Assembly: GCF_001269925.1 (NCBI RefSeq)
Contig: NZ_LHVO01000018.1
Span: 62,001-126,000, forward strand
Reading direction: 5' to 3'
Source: Pseudomonas sp. MIACH
GTDB lineage: Bacteria > Pseudomonadota > Gammaproteobacteria > Pseudomonadales > Pseudomonadaceae
DNA: 64,000 nucleotides
The translations under genes and the position numbers were made by a program. This document shows positions 47,094 through 57,063 of this stretch, one piece after another (the first letter of the stretch is position 1; each line of letters starts with the position of its first letter). The notes beneath the pieces were generated by a model. It saw only the letters and a list, made by a program, of their open reading frames with translations. It was not told the DNA's origin and did not search any database.

Positions 47094-47798
47094 TTATCGC
47101 GGCATAAAACCCAAATGCCAGCGCCGTGGAATCTTCAGCGACACCAGCCCCAACAACCCCGCCATAACCCCGCTGACCACCAGCGCCCTCAGCCCCATCT
47201 GCTGCTCCAGCAGGGCGCCGATCACCGCACCGATAAACATCCCTGCCCACGGAATCAGCTGCACCCGCCAGCCGTTGCGGCGCTCCCCCAGCATCCAGCG
47301 TCCCAGTCCGCGCCCAAAGCGTGACAGCGCCCCAGTGACGTAGGTAAGACCCACCGGCAAGCCGTTGACCTCTTCCACGGCCGCGTTGAGCATGCCCATC
47401 GCAATAATCGCCGCCAGCAGCGCGGGCAACGTGTCGGCGAAGGGCAGCAAGGCTGCGCCGCAGAGCAGCGCGGCAATACACAGCAGCAGGGGCAGGGCAT
47501 GGCGCCGGCTGACGCGGCTGACCACCACCCCCAAGGCATTGCCGGCGATAAAGGTTGCGACCAGCAACAGCAGGCGTCCGGTCAAGCCGAGATCGCCAAC
47601 ACTGATGGCCACTGCCAGGCGGGTGGTGTTGCCGCTCATAAACGACACAAAGTCGCCGCTGGCCATAAAGCCGATGGCGTCAGTCATGCCCGCCAATACC
47701 GAAAGGCTGGCCACCAGCATCATGCCGACGCGGCCGCGCCAGCGCTGTCGATGGGCCAGTGCGGCGTTGGCATAAGGTTTGTGGGGCGAAGGCAACAT
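47094..47798 (-). CDS. DUF1275 (YoaK-family) membrane protein
   Basis: A 234-aa inner-membrane protein with six or seven helices. The family signature GMTDAIGFMASGDFVSFMSGNTTRLAV is clear, as is the second conserved segment LPVGLTYVTGALSRFGRGLG. Transport activity has been suggested for the family, with no substrate established. GGAG lies about 11 bp before the ATG. Monocistronic. Confidence 0.85.
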   Translation of the reverse strand: MLPSPHKPYANAALAHRQRWRGRVGMMLVASLSVLAGMTDAIGFMASGDFVSFMSGNTTRLAVAISVGDLGLTGRLLLLVATFIAGNALGVVVSRVSRRHALPLLLCIAALLCGAALLPFADTLPALLAAIIAMGMLNAAVEEVNGLPVGLTYVTGALSRFGRGLGRWMLGERRNGWRVQLIPWAGMFIGAVIGALLEQQMGLRALVVSGVMAGLLGLVSLKIPRRWHLGFMPR

Positions 47799-47867
47799 AG
47801 GGCCGGGCTCCTCGGTGAGATTATCCGGCCACTACCGTAGGACGCTTTGATAGCGCGCGCAATGACC

Positions 47868-49490
47868 TCAGACACCTTCCAGGCGCCAACCTTCGATTGC
47901 CCAGGTCAAAACGTGAGTCGGCTGGATCGCCTGCACGAACGCTTGGTCATGGGACACCACCACCATGGCGCCGGTAAAAGCATGCAGTGCCTGCTCAAAC
48001 GCGCGCACCGATTGCAGGTCCAGGTGGTTGGTGGGCTCGTCGAGCAACAGCAGCTGCGCGGGTGTTTGACGCCACAGGGCAATCGCCATCGCGGCTTTCA
48101 AACGCTCGCCGCCGCTGAGGTGCGCGGTCGGTTGTGTCACCCGCAAGGCATCCAGTTGCAGCAAGGCCAGGCGTGTGCGCAGTTCGCCTTCCGCCAGCGA
48201 TGTGTCGAGCAGGTTGAGCTGTTCGACCAGGGAGCGTTGCTCGTCCAGCAGCGCCAGGTGCTGATCGATATAGGCACTGGGCACATGCACGCGGCATTCA
48301 CCGCTGAGCGGCTGCCATTGGCCTGCCAGCAGCTTGAGCAGGGTGGATTTGCCGCAACCGTTGGGCCCATGCACGGCAACGCGCACCGGGCCCATCAGGT
48401 TGAGCGTCAGCGCGGGGTGGTCCAGCCACGGTAGCTGGGCATGGATCAAGGACAACACCTGCCGACCATTGGGCACCGCCGATCCTGGCAAGGCCAGCAG
48501 GGTTGGTTTTTTCTCCTCGACCCGCGCATAGGCCTGGCGCACCTGATCATCAAGCTGGGTTTTGTCGGCACGGTGGGCGCTGCGCAGTGTGCTGACGACC
48601 TCGGTGGCGGCGCTTTTCCAGCGCGACCTGGTCAAGCGGTCCACGTTGGCCGTGTCGGCCTGCTTGCGTGAATGGGCGGCGTGACGCTGGCGGTTGTCGT
48701 GGTCTTTTTGCAGGCGCTGACGTTCGCGGCTGCGTGCCTGGCGAGCGTGCTCCAACGCGGCGATGGCGGCCTGCTGCTGCCCGTCGCGCTGGGTGCGATA
48801 GGCCTGGTAGTTACCGCCATACACCTGTGGCCCGAGGGGCGAGAGTTCGATGATGCGGCCCATGGTGTCGAGCAATTGCCGGTCATGGCTGACCACCACC
48901 AGGCCGCCGCGCCACGCGGCCAGCACGCGCAGCAGCCAATGGCGGCCGGCGCTGTCGAGGTGGTTAGTCGGTTCATCCAGCACCAGCAGTTGGGGGGCGG
49001 CCAACAGTGCGCCGATCACCGCAACCCGCGCCAATTGGCCGCCGCTGAGTTGCGCGGCCGGGGTTTTGGCGTCGAGTTGCTCCAGGCCTGCGGCATCCAG
49101 GGCTGCGCGCAGGCGTTCGGCAAGGTCCCAGCGTTCGTCGATCAACGTCAGGTCTTGGACCTGCGCCGCGCCCCGGGCCATGCGCTCAAGGGCGGCCAAG
49201 GCCTCGGCGGCGCCCGTGACGTGAGCGACGGTATCTCCCGCAGCGACCACTACGTTCTGCGGTACATACGCCACCCTGGCCGAGCGATCGAGTGAGCCGC
49301 TGGTGGGTAACAGCACCCCGGCGATGAGTTTCGCGAGGATACTTTTGCCCTGGCCATTGCGCCCCACGATGCCGGTAGGGGTGTGGTCGATGGACAGGTT
49401 CAAGTCGTCCAGCAAGGTCTCGCCATTGGCGAACTGGAAGCCCAGGTGTTGCAGGGAAATCAATACGGGCAGCCGGTTGACGTCAGTCAT
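47868..49490 (-). CDS. ABC-F family ATPase
   Basis: A 540-aa soluble protein with two ABC domains and no membrane segments. The first Walker A is GIVGRNGQGKSILAK with signature LSGGQLARVAVI and Walker B LLVLDEPTNHLD. The second is AVHGPNGCGKSTLLK, LSGGERLKAAMAI and LLLLDEPTNHLD. A charged coiled linker (about 230-300; EHARQARSRERQRLQKDHDN) joins them. ABC-F proteins act on the ribosome as translation factors or protect it from antibiotics. This shorter type resembles Uup/YheS relatives but I cannot name it. ATG 49490 has GGAGG close upstream; the frame beyond runs to 49970 without support. Confidence 0.9.
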   Translation of the reverse strand: MTDVNRLPVLISLQHLGFQFANGETLLDDLNLSIDHTPTGIVGRNGQGKSILAKLIAGVLLPTSGSLDRSARVAYVPQNVVVAAGDTVAHVTGAAEALAALERMARGAAQVQDLTLIDERWDLAERLRAALDAAGLEQLDAKTPAAQLSGGQLARVAVIGALLAAPQLLVLDEPTNHLDSAGRHWLLRVLAAWRGGLVVVSHDRQLLDTMGRIIELSPLGPQVYGGNYQAYRTQRDGQQQAAIAALEHARQARSRERQRLQKDHDNRQRHAAHSRKQADTANVDRLTRSRWKSAATEVVSTLRSAHRADKTQLDDQVRQAYARVEEKKPTLLALPGSAVPNGRQVLSLIHAQLPWLDHPALTLNLMGPVRVAVHGPNGCGKSTLLKLLAGQWQPLSGECRVHVPSAYIDQHLALLDEQRSLVEQLNLLDTSLAEGELRTRLALLQLDALRVTQPTAHLSGGERLKAAMAIALWRQTPAQLLLLDEPTNHLDLQSVRAFEQALHAFTGAMVVVSHDQAFVQAIQPTHVLTWAIEGWRLEGV

Positions 49491-49614
49491 CAGCACCTCC
49501 AAAAAAATGTCGGACAGGCCAACAAGCGCGCCAGGCGGCTCGTTGCGGGTACATTTTGGAAGGCTTAGTGATTCACGTCGGCGGTCGTCCCGGGAGTCAG
49601 AAGGGCCGCAGAGC

Positions 49615-50664
49615 CTAACCCGTCTTGGCTTTTTTCGGCAAGTCTGCGGCCAGTTGTTCGAGGAACATGGCCAAGGCCACTTCCTCTGCCTTGAGCCCTT
49701 TGCGCAGTCGGGGCTTGGGCAATTTGGAAAGTTCGCCGAGGCTGAAATGCTCCAGCACGGCCGGGTGGATGTAACACTTGCGGCATACGGCTGGGGTGTT
49801 CCCCAGCTGCTTGGCGACATCCTTGACCATCGCCACCACATGTCGTTTGGCATCGGATTCCGGCTGCCATTCCAACTCCCGCAGTACCGCCAGTGCCATG
49901 GCGGTACCGGCCCAGGTGCGGTAATCCTTGGCGGTGAAGTCGGCACCGGTGAGGCTGTGCAGGTAGGCATTCACGTCCTGGGAGCTGACCGTGTGGCGCT
50001 CACCGTCCTCGTCCAGGTACTGGAACAGGTTCTGTCCGGGTAATTCCAGGCAGCGCTTGACCACCGTGGCGAGGCGTCGGTCCTTGACGCTGATCTGGTG
50101 CTCCACGCCACTCTTGCCGCGAAACTGGAACAGGATCTCGCTGCCTTTCACATCCACATGGCGGTTGCGCAAGGTGGTCAGCCCGTAGGATTTGTTGTCG
50201 CGCGCATATTGGGTATTGCCGACACGAATCAGCGTCGCGTCCAGCAGCATCACCACCGTGGCCAGGACTTTTTCGCGGGTGAAGCCGGGCTCGGCGATCT
50301 GCGCTTCCAGCTGTTTGCGCAGTTTCGGCAGGGCGTTGCCGAATTCCTGCAGCCGAGCGTATTTGTCGCTGTCACGTACCTCACGCCAGCGCGCGTGATA
50401 GCGGTATTGCTTGCGCCCACGGGCATCGCGGCCGGTGGCCTGCAGATGGCCGCGCGGGTCGGCGCAGATCCACACATCGGTATACGCCGGAGGGACGGCG
50501 AGGGCGTTCAGGCGTTTGATCTCATCGGCGTCCTGGATGCGCTCGCCCTTGGCGTCGAAGTACTGGAACTTGCCGCGCAGCTTCTTGCGGCGGATGCCGG
50601 GCTGGGTGTCGTCAACGTAATGCAGGTCGCGGGGCAGGTCGGCGGGCAGCGCGGAGTCAGGCAT
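49615..50664 (-). CDS. DNA topoisomerase IB
   Basis: A 349-aa bacterial type IB topoisomerase of the poxvirus-like group, relaxing supercoils through a 3'-phosphotyrosine. The catalytic tyrosine is Y298 in VCRKCYIHPAVLE. The catalytic domain contains LLDATLIRVGNTQYARDNKS, GLTTLRNRHV, FRGKSG and FTAKDYRTWAG. The N-terminal domain carries PPAYTDVWICADPRGHLQAT. AAGGAA precedes the ATG. Function is well defined biochemically in the family; its role in Pseudomonas is not clear. Confidence 0.9.
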   Translation of the reverse strand: MPDSALPADLPRDLHYVDDTQPGIRRKKLRGKFQYFDAKGERIQDADEIKRLNALAVPPAYTDVWICADPRGHLQATGRDARGRKQYRYHARWREVRDSDKYARLQEFGNALPKLRKQLEAQIAEPGFTREKVLATVVMLLDATLIRVGNTQYARDNKSYGLTTLRNRHVDVKGSEILFQFRGKSGVEHQISVKDRRLATVVKRCLELPGQNLFQYLDEDGERHTVSSQDVNAYLHSLTGADFTAKDYRTWAGTAMALAVLRELEWQPESDAKRHVVAMVKDVAKQLGNTPAVCRKCYIHPAVLEHFSLGELSKLPKPRLRKGLKAEEVALAMFLEQLAADLPKKAKTG

Positions 50665-50742
50665 GGTGCGGGTTCCTTGGCAACAGATCAGGCCGGTATT
50701 CCTGATTGACCGCAGCCGTGTGCGGTCGTGCCAAAAGGTTTC

Positions 50743-51822
50743 TTACGCCAGTACGGCGACCGCCTTGATCTGGGCCCACAGCGCCTGGCCGGGGTGCAGT
50801 TGCAACTGGTCGCGGGAGAAACGCGTGATACGCGCCAGTAACGGCGTGCCATCGGCGTCCAGGCGCACCAGCACATGGGCGCTGTTATCCGCCGCGATCT
50901 CCTGGGTAACGGTCACGGGCAGGCGGTTGAGGATGCTGCTGTGCTCTTCGGCTTGCAGGCTGAGGCTGACGTCGCGTGCCTGCACCTTGACCCGCAACGC
51001 TTTGCCCAACGCCAGCGGCGCATGGGCTACGCGCAAGTGCTGGACACTGTCGGGCAGTTGCAGTGTGAGCAGTTGATAGTGCTCGTCGTAGGCGCTGACA
51101 TTGCCGTTGATCACCACGCCGGCGTCGTCTCCCCGCGCCATTGGCAGGTCGAGCCGTGCCAGGGTTTCGCCAATGGGGCCGCTGGCCAGGGCTTTGCCGT
51201 CGCTGAGCAAGACGATGTGATCGGCCAGGCGCGCCACCTCATCCTGGGCGTGGCTGACGTACAGGACGGGGATGTCCAGTTCGTCGTGCAGGCGCTCCAG
51301 GTAGGGCAGGATCTCGCTTTTGCGTTTGCTGTCGAGGGCGGCCAGCGGTTCATCCATCAGCAGTAGCTTTGGGCTGGTGAGCAGGGCACGGGCGATACCG
51401 ATGCGTTGGCGTTCACCGCCCGACAAGTGCTGGGGATGTCGCTCAAGCAGATGGCCGATCCCCAGCAGTTCCGTGGCCTGGGCCATATCCACGCGGCGCT
51501 GTTGGCGCGGGATGCGCTTGAGGCCGAATTCCAGGTTGGCGCGCACCGACAGGTGGGGGAACAGGCTCGGCTCCTGAAACACGTAACCGAGTGCGCGCTT
51601 ATGCGGTGGCACGAACAGCCCGTTGCGGCTGTCTTGCCAGACTTCATCGTTGATCTGGATAAACCCGTCCTCGGCCCGCTCCAGGCCGGCGATGCAGCGC
51701 AGGCAGGTGGTCTTGCCGGAGCCCGAGTGACCGTACAGTGCGGTCACGCCACGACCGGGCATATGCAGGTCCACATCCAGGGCAAAGCCGGTGTAGTTCA
51801 CGTTCAGGCGTACATTGATCAT
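50743..51822 (-). CDS. modC: Molybdate ABC transporter ATP-binding protein
   Basis: A 359-aa ATPase with Walker [11 protein letters not shown], signature [12 protein letters not shown], Walker [13 protein letters not shown] and His-loop [10 protein letters not shown]. The C-terminal TOBE/Mop domain (about 290-355) binds molybdate. The start is ATG 51822, with GGAG 9 bp upstream; ATG 51828 overlapping the modB stop (TGATG) is the alternative. Third gene of modABC. Confidence 0.93.
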   Translation of the reverse strand: MINVRLNVNYTGFALDVDLHMPGRGVTALYGHSGSGKTTCLRCIAGLERAEDGFIQINDEVWQDSRNGLFVPPHKRALGYVFQEPSLFPHLSVRANLEFGLKRIPRQQRRVDMAQATELLGIGHLLERHPQHLSGGERQRIGIARALLTSPKLLLMDEPLAALDSKRKSEILPYLERLHDELDIPVLYVSHAQDEVARLADHIVLLSDGKALASGPIGETLARLDLPMARGDDAGVVINGNVSAYDEHYQLLTLQLPDSVQHLRVAHAPLALGKALRVKVQARDVSLSLQAEEHSSILNRLPVTVTQEIAADNSAHVLVRLDADGTPLLARITRFSRDQLQLHPGQALWAQIKAVAVLA

Positions 51823-51827
51823 CGGCA

Positions 51828-52508
51828 TCAGCTCCAGCCCATCTTGGTCTTGCGGCTGGAGTAAAGCGCCAGCAACACGAGGAACGCGAATACCACCATG
51901 GAGCCGGCCAGCCAATGGGCCTGGGCGTATTCCATGGCTTCGACATGGTCGTAGATCTGTACCGAGACGACGCGAGTCTTGTCGGGAATATTGCCGCCAA
52001 TCATCAGCACCACGCCGAACTCACCGACGGTGTGGGCAAACCCCAGGATAGAGGCGGTGATAAACCCCGGGCGCGCCAAGGGCAGGATCACCGTAAAGAA
52101 GGTATCCCAAGGGTTGGCGCGCAGGGTCGCGGCCACTTCCAATGGGCGAGTGCCGATGGCGGAGAAGGCGTTTTGCAACGGCTGCACCACGAACGGCATG
52201 GAATAGATCACCGAACCAATCACCAGCCCGGCGAAGCTGAAGGTGAGGGTGCCCAGGCCCAGCCATTGGGTGAACTGGCCGAAGTAGCCGTGGGGGCCCA
52301 TGGTCAACAGCAGGTAGAAACCGATGACGGTGGGTGGCAGCACCAACGGCAAGGCCACCACCGCGCCAATGGGGCCGCGCCACCATGACCGGGTACGCGA
52401 CAGCCACAGGGCAATCGGAGTGCCGATGACCAGCAGGATCACGGTGGTCAGTGACGCCAGCTTGATGGTCAACCAGATAGCGGAAAAATCGGCACTCGAC
52501 AGGGGCAT
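51828..52508 (-). CDS. modB: Molybdate ABC transporter permease
   Basis: A 226-aa inner-membrane permease with five or six helices. The cytoplasmic EAA loop reads [30 protein letters not shown], which contacts ModC. It begins immediately after the modA stop (TAAATG) and its stop overlaps modC, so the three genes are translationally coupled. Confidence 0.93.
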   Translation of the reverse strand: MPLSSADFSAIWLTIKLASLTTVILLVIGTPIALWLSRTRSWWRGPIGAVVALPLVLPPTVIGFYLLLTMGPHGYFGQFTQWLGLGTLTFSFAGLVIGSVIYSMPFVVQPLQNAFSAIGTRPLEVAATLRANPWDTFFTVILPLARPGFITASILGFAHTVGEFGVVLMIGGNIPDKTRVVSVQIYDHVEAMEYAQAHWLAGSMVVFAFLVLLALYSSRKTKMGWS

Positions 52509-53297
<789 letters not shown>

Positions 53298-53314
53298 TTA
53301 TAGGTAGAAGGTGA

Positions 53315-53344
53315 AACCGCTATGTATGGGAATATATAGCGGTT
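53315..53344 (-). promoter_or_regulatory. ModE operator (Mo box) of modABC
   Basis: AACCGCTATGTA-N6-TATATAGCGGTT, an almost perfect 12-bp inverted repeat with a 6-bp spacer, 48-77 bp upstream of modA. This is the spacing and core (CGCTATATA/TATATAGCG) of ModE sites. The molybdate-bound repressor would switch the operon off. Confidence 0.8.
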
Positions 53345-53386
53345 AGCCACTGCCGGTACAGTGCAAAGTTGCCACAGGTGACGGCG

Positions 53387-54445
53387 CTATTTGAGCTTTG
53401 CCAAGGCCTGCTCGGCCAATTCGCGGGTGAGTTCATAGGTGCTTGTGTCTTTACCCAGGCGTAGCGCCTGGCCGGACCACAGGTTGCTGAAGCCCGCTTC
53501 GTCCTTGGCCTTGAGCGGTATCAACGCGCCGCCGGAGGTGGGAAATGCCGGGGCCGCCGGGTTGATCGCGCCCAGGTCGCGCATCACGCGGTTGACGATG
53601 CCGCGCGCCGGGCGACCGGTAAACAGGTTGGTCAGCGCCGTTTCGCTGGCCTGGGCGTTGTGCAGTGCATGATGATGCGAGGCGGTGATGTTGGCTTCGG
53701 GGGTAAACAGGTAGGCGGTGCCGATCTGCACGGCCGATGCGCCAAGGGCAAATGCCGCCACGATCCCGCGCGCATCGCCGATCCCGCCGGCAGCAATCAC
53801 CGGCACGCTGACGGCATCGACGATTTGCGGCAACAGGGCGAACAGACCGATCTGGGTATTGAGGTCGTCGCTGAGAAACAAGCCGCGATGCCCACCCGCC
53901 TCAATGCCCATGGCGATGATTGCATCGCAGCCGTGTTGCTCCAGCCAGATGGCTTCTTCCACGGTGGTCGCGGAAGAAAGCACTTTGGCGCCGGTGGCTT
54001 TTACCCGCTCCAGCAGTGACTTTTCCGGCAAGCCAAAGTGAAAGCTGACCACCTCGGGGCGGAAGGCCTCAACCACCTGGCAGGCGGCTTCGTTGAAAGG
54101 TGCGCGGTTGGAGACCGGCGTCGGCGCCTCAAAGTCGGCGCCCAGTTCGCGGTAATAAGGCTCCAGCAAGGCCTTCCAGCGCTTGTCACGGGCCTCATCA
54201 GCCGCGGGCGGTTGGTGGCAGAAGAAGTTGACGTTGATGGGCCGTGAGCTGGCCTGGCGAATGGTGGTCAATGCCTCGCGGAGTTGATCGATAGTCAGCG
54301 CTGCGGCTGGCATTGAACCCAGTGCGCCAGCGTTATTGACGGCGATCACCATGGCTGCGGTGGTCGCGCCAGCCATCGGGGCCTGGATGATGGGCACGTC
54401 TATGCCCAGCATGTCGAGAATGCGCGTGTCTGGCCAAGTACTCAT
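53387..54445 (-). CDS. Nitronate monooxygenase (NPD family, FMN-dependent)
   Basis: A 352-aa TIM-barrel flavoenzyme oxidising alkyl nitronates such as propionate 3-nitronate. Visible: IIQAPMAGATTAAMV, PINVNFFCHQPP, CDAIIAMGIEAGGHRG (FMN phosphate region), PVIAAGGIGDARGIVAAFALGA and GTAYLFTPEANI. These are class I NMO motifs. ATG 54445 has GGAG about 10 bp upstream. No adjacent gene is clearly related in function. Confidence 0.87.
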   Translation of the reverse strand: MSTWPDTRILDMLGIDVPIIQAPMAGATTAAMVIAVNNAGALGSMPAAALTIDQLREALTTIRQASSRPINVNFFCHQPPAADEARDKRWKALLEPYYRELGADFEAPTPVSNRAPFNEAACQVVEAFRPEVVSFHFGLPEKSLLERVKATGAKVLSSATTVEEAIWLEQHGCDAIIAMGIEAGGHRGLFLSDDLNTQIGLFALLPQIVDAVSVPVIAAGGIGDARGIVAAFALGASAVQIGTAYLFTPEANITASHHHALHNAQASETALTNLFTGRPARGIVNRVMRDLGAINPAAPAFPTSGGALIPLKAKDEAGFSNLWSGQALRLGKDTSTYELTRELAEQALAKLK

Positions 54446-54562
54446 GGGGTGGGGCTCCAGCGTTGGTAAGGCTTTTCGCTGTTTTAACAGGGGGCTTGGC
54501 ACCCGGCCAGTCTGTTTTATTCACTGGACGACGGTGAGAATTCGTGTCGTCGGTCTTGGGCT

Positions 54563-55609
54563 TCAGGACTCGCCTTCGCGCTCCAGCAACTGGCGTTTGC
54601 GCTCTACGCCCCAGCGGTAGCCGGATAAATCCCCGTTGCTGCGCACCACCCGATGGCACGGGATTGCCACCGCCAGGCTGTTGGCCCCGCAGGCTTGGGC
54701 CACTGCGCGAAACGACTTGGGCGCGCCGATACGCTGGGCGATCTGCGCATAGCTGGCTGTGCTGCCGACCGGGATTTCGCGCAGGGCCTGCCACACGCGT
54801 TCCTGAAATGCCGTGCCGCGAAGGTCCAGTGGCAGGTCCAGGCCCAGGGCAGGGGCCTCGATAAATCCCACCACTTGGGCGATCAGTTGTTCAAAGCGGC
54901 GGTCAGCGCCCACCAGATGGGCCTTGGGGAACTGATCCTGCAGGTCGCGCACCAGTTTGTCCGGCTCATCCCCCAGCAAAATTGCGCAAACGCCACGGGC
55001 ACTCTGTGCCACCAGGATTGCCCCTAGCGAGCATTGCCCGACGGCGAACAGGATTTCGTTGTTGAGGCCGCCGGCTTTGTAGTCACTGGGCGTCATGCCG
55101 AGCACATGGTCGGCTGACTCATAAAATCGGCTGTTGGAGTTGAAGCCAGCGTCGTAGAGCGCCTCCGTCACCGAGTGCTGGCCTTTGAGCCCGTCGCGCA
55201 CCTTGCGTGAGCGGTGGGCGCTGGCGTAGCCCTTGGGGGTCAGGCCGGTCACGCCTTTGAACACCCGATGGAAGTGGAAGGGGCTCAGCCCGGCGCGTGC
55301 CGCCAGGGTGTTAAGGCTGGGCGGGGTGTCGGCCTGTTCGATATGTCGACAGGCGTCGGCGACCAATTGCGCATGGTGCGCCGCCAACTGGGTCTGGTCC
55401 CCGGTCGCGCGTTTGCTGGCGCGATAACCTGCCGCTTCGGCGTGGGCCGGGGTGTCGAAAAACTCGATGTTTTCGCGGCGCGGTATCCGCGACGCACTGC
55501 TGGGGCGGCAGTACACGCCCGTGGTCTTCACGCCATAGACGAACAGCGTATCGGCGGTAGGATCGCGGGCGAGGATGGCAGCCCAGCGCGGGTCTTGTTC
55601 GGTGGTCAT
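54563..55609 (-). CDS. ada: Ada-like regulator/O6-methylguanine-DNA methyltransferase with degenerate N-terminal zinc site
   Basis: A 348-aa protein colinear with E. coli Ada. The N-terminal Ada domain spans about 6-75, the AraC helix-turn-helix domain about 85-180 (LAARAGLSPFHFHRVFKGVT) and the methyltransferase domain about 185-345 with acceptor Cys318 in AIPCHRVV. Of the four zinc cysteines of E. coli Ada (38, 42, 69, 72), only the methyl acceptor is kept (VYCRPS). The others are Ser, Ser and Ala (RPSSAS; RASKRA). The zinc-dependent phosphotriester switch is therefore probably altered or lost, while base repair should remain. Start ATG 55609 (GTG 55618 also in frame). 67 bp downstream of alkB. 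Confidence 0.9.
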   Translation of the reverse strand: MTTEQDPRWAAILARDPTADTLFVYGVKTTGVYCRPSSASRIPRRENIEFFDTPAHAEAAGYRASKRATGDQTQLAAHHAQLVADACRHIEQADTPPSLNTLAARAGLSPFHFHRVFKGVTGLTPKGYASAHRSRKVRDGLKGQHSVTEALYDAGFNSNSRFYESADHVLGMTPSDYKAGGLNNEILFAVGQCSLGAILVAQSARGVCAILLGDEPDKLVRDLQDQFPKAHLVGADRRFEQLIAQVVGFIEAPALGLDLPLDLRGTAFQERVWQALREIPVGSTASYAQIAQRIGAPKSFRAVAQACGANSLAVAIPCHRVVRSNGDLSGYRWGVERKRQLLEREGES

Positions 55610-55685
55610 GGTCTGCACTCTTGAAGGCGCCCGGGCAGATTAGCCGTGCCTTGGCGACCTGGCACTCCGAAGCTTGCGGTCAAAA

Positions 55686-56351
55686 TCAGCCGGCGGTGCG
55701 AAACGTGAGGTTGATACGTTGCGGGCCCATGATCGGGTGTACGCCTTCCTTGATCGGCATCACCCCATGAAAGCGCAGGCGATCAACGCCGCCCCAGACC
55801 ACCACGTCGCCGTGGAACAGCGAGATCTTTTGGGGCTTATCGCCGCGTTCATGGCCACCGAACAGAAAAATCGCCGCCAAGCCAAGGGATACGGAGACCA
55901 CCGGTGCGTTGTAGCAGCGTTCATTCTTGTCCTGGTGCAGGGACATTTTCGCCCCCGGCACATAACGGTTGATCAGGCAGGCATCGGGGGCGAAATCGCT
56001 GAAGCCGGCGTCGGCCGCGGCCGAGACGGCCAGTTCGCGCAGAGCGTCGGGAAGGGCCGGCCAGGGTTGCTGGCTGCTGGGGTCCAATGGGCTATAGCGA
56101 TAGCCGTGGGTGTCGGTGGTCCAGCCCAGCGCGCCGCAGCTGCTCAACGCCGCCGACATGGTAAAGCCACCTGGCGTGACCATTTGCCGAAAAGGCGATT
56201 GAGCCAGCACGCGGCGTAACTCTGGCAGCAGTCGGTCAATCCAGGGCAGGGCAAAGCCCCTTAGTACGTAGGACTGTTCGCCAATTTGCTCGCGCCTTGG
56301 GGGTTGTTGCAAGGCGTCATCGGCGAACAGGTCGGCAGTCGGGCCGGACAT
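55686..56351 (-). CDS. alkB: Alkylated DNA repair dioxygenase AlkB
   Basis: A 221-aa Fe(II)/2-oxoglutarate dioxygenase that demethylates 1-methyladenine and 3-methylcytosine. Iron ligands are His139 and Asp141 (SLHQDKNE) and His195 (RLRFHGVMP). 2-oxoglutarate is held by Arg212 and Arg218 (QRINLTFR). TMSAALSSCGALGWTTD is the nucleotide-recognition lid. It starts 4 bp after a 55-aa gene and is followed by ada, so the three are probably one alkylation-response unit. Confidence 0.94.
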   Translation of the reverse strand: MSGPTADLFADDALQQPPRREQIGEQSYVLRGFALPWIDRLLPELRRVLAQSPFRQMVTPGGFTMSAALSSCGALGWTTDTHGYRYSPLDPSSQQPWPALPDALRELAVSAAADAGFSDFAPDACLINRYVPGAKMSLHQDKNERCYNAPVVSVSLGLAAIFLFGGHERGDKPQKISLFHGDVVVWGGVDRLRFHGVMPIKEGVHPIMGPQRINLTFRTAG

Positions 56352-56355
56352 TGCC

Positions 56356-56523
56356 TTACAGCGCCTTGCTCACGTTGATGTCGGTGATTTCATCACTGGC
56401 ATCGTGGATTTTCGCCAAGGCTTGCTTGGCCTCTTCCACACTGTTGCTCGTAAGTTGGGCGAACTCAAAGCGGCGTTCGCCGTTGAGCTTGTACTTGATG
56501 ACATATTTGGTGGTAGCAGTCAC
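56356..56523 (-). CDS. Small protein (55 aa) upstream of alkB
   Basis: Reads from GTG 56523 (AGAGGA about 9 bp upstream): TATTKYVIKYKLNGERRFEF, then ending ITDINVSKAL. Two beta strands followed by an acidic amphipathic helix (SNSVEEAKQALAKIHD). It ends 4 bp before the alkB ATG and starts 25 bp after the DUF1883 gene stop on the same strand, so the four genes 56851-54563 form a compact series. No family recognised. Confidence 0.6.
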   Translation of the reverse strand: MTATTKYVIKYKLNGERRFEFAQLTSNSVEEAKQALAKIHDASDEITDINVSKAL

Positions 56524-56548
56524 GGCGGTTTCCTCTGGCGTGTTCGAG

Positions 56549-56851
56549 TCAGCTCAGCTTGCTGCTGGTGCGACGTACGATGCGAATCTTGTGGGACAAC
56601 GCGGGCTTGCGCGTGACGCTGATTGCGCGGCGTGTCACCACGTCCAGGGTGATATTCCAGAACCCGGTGCTGGGTGCCGTGATCTTGGCGGGGAAGGTGT
56701 CGAACGCGCCACCGTGGTAGGTGTGGCGGCCGCCATTCTTGAAACTGCGAAAATTCGCATCGCTCATCAGACGGATATTGCAAGTCTGCGAGCATTCGAT
56801 GACGACGATATCTCCCTCGTTGAGGTGCTCGCGCTGGTGGATGAATTTCAT
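56549..56851 (-). CDS. DUF1883-domain protein (100 aa)
   Basis: A 100-aa beta-rich protein. The opening MKFIHQREHLNEGDIVVIEC and the segment NFRSFKNGGRHTYHGGAF are the DUF1883 signature. In other bacteria this domain is often fused to or near TIR or similar modules, but here it stands alone. Basic C-terminus (KIRIVRRTSSK). First gene of the same-strand series leading to alkB and ada; function unknown. Confidence 0.75.
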   Translation of the reverse strand: MKFIHQREHLNEGDIVVIECSQTCNIRLMSDANFRSFKNGGRHTYHGGAFDTFPAKITAPSTGFWNITLDVVTRRAISVTRKPALSHKIRIVRRTSSKLS

Positions 56852-56874
56852 GAGGGTGTCTCCAGAAGGGCTTT

Positions 56875-56890
56875 TTCTGAAAAATCAGAA
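56875..56890. promoter_or_regulatory. Perfect palindrome upstream of the DUF1883 gene
   Basis: TTCTGA-AAAA-TCAGAA lies 24-39 bp before the DUF1883 ATG. It could be an operator for the series ending in alkB/ada or a short hairpin. No matching Ada-box was found. Confidence 0.35.
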
Positions 56891-57063
56891 CGATACGTAG
56901 GTTAAGATAGAGTTTATCAGCCCCAGCGCGTTTATTATCGGCTCGTCTTCAACGACGTCGACAATTTAAAACAGTTATTTACCGAGTTATCAGGGATAAA
57001 TCCTACGTGGGCGGGAGAAAATTACCATCCCCGCTGTCGTAGGGTCTTTATTGGAGGTTTTAT

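Noticed and set aside
49491..49970. N-terminal extension of the ABC-F protein
   Set aside because: The extra frame overlaps the 3' end of topoisomerase IB in another frame; GGAGG directly precedes ATG 49490.
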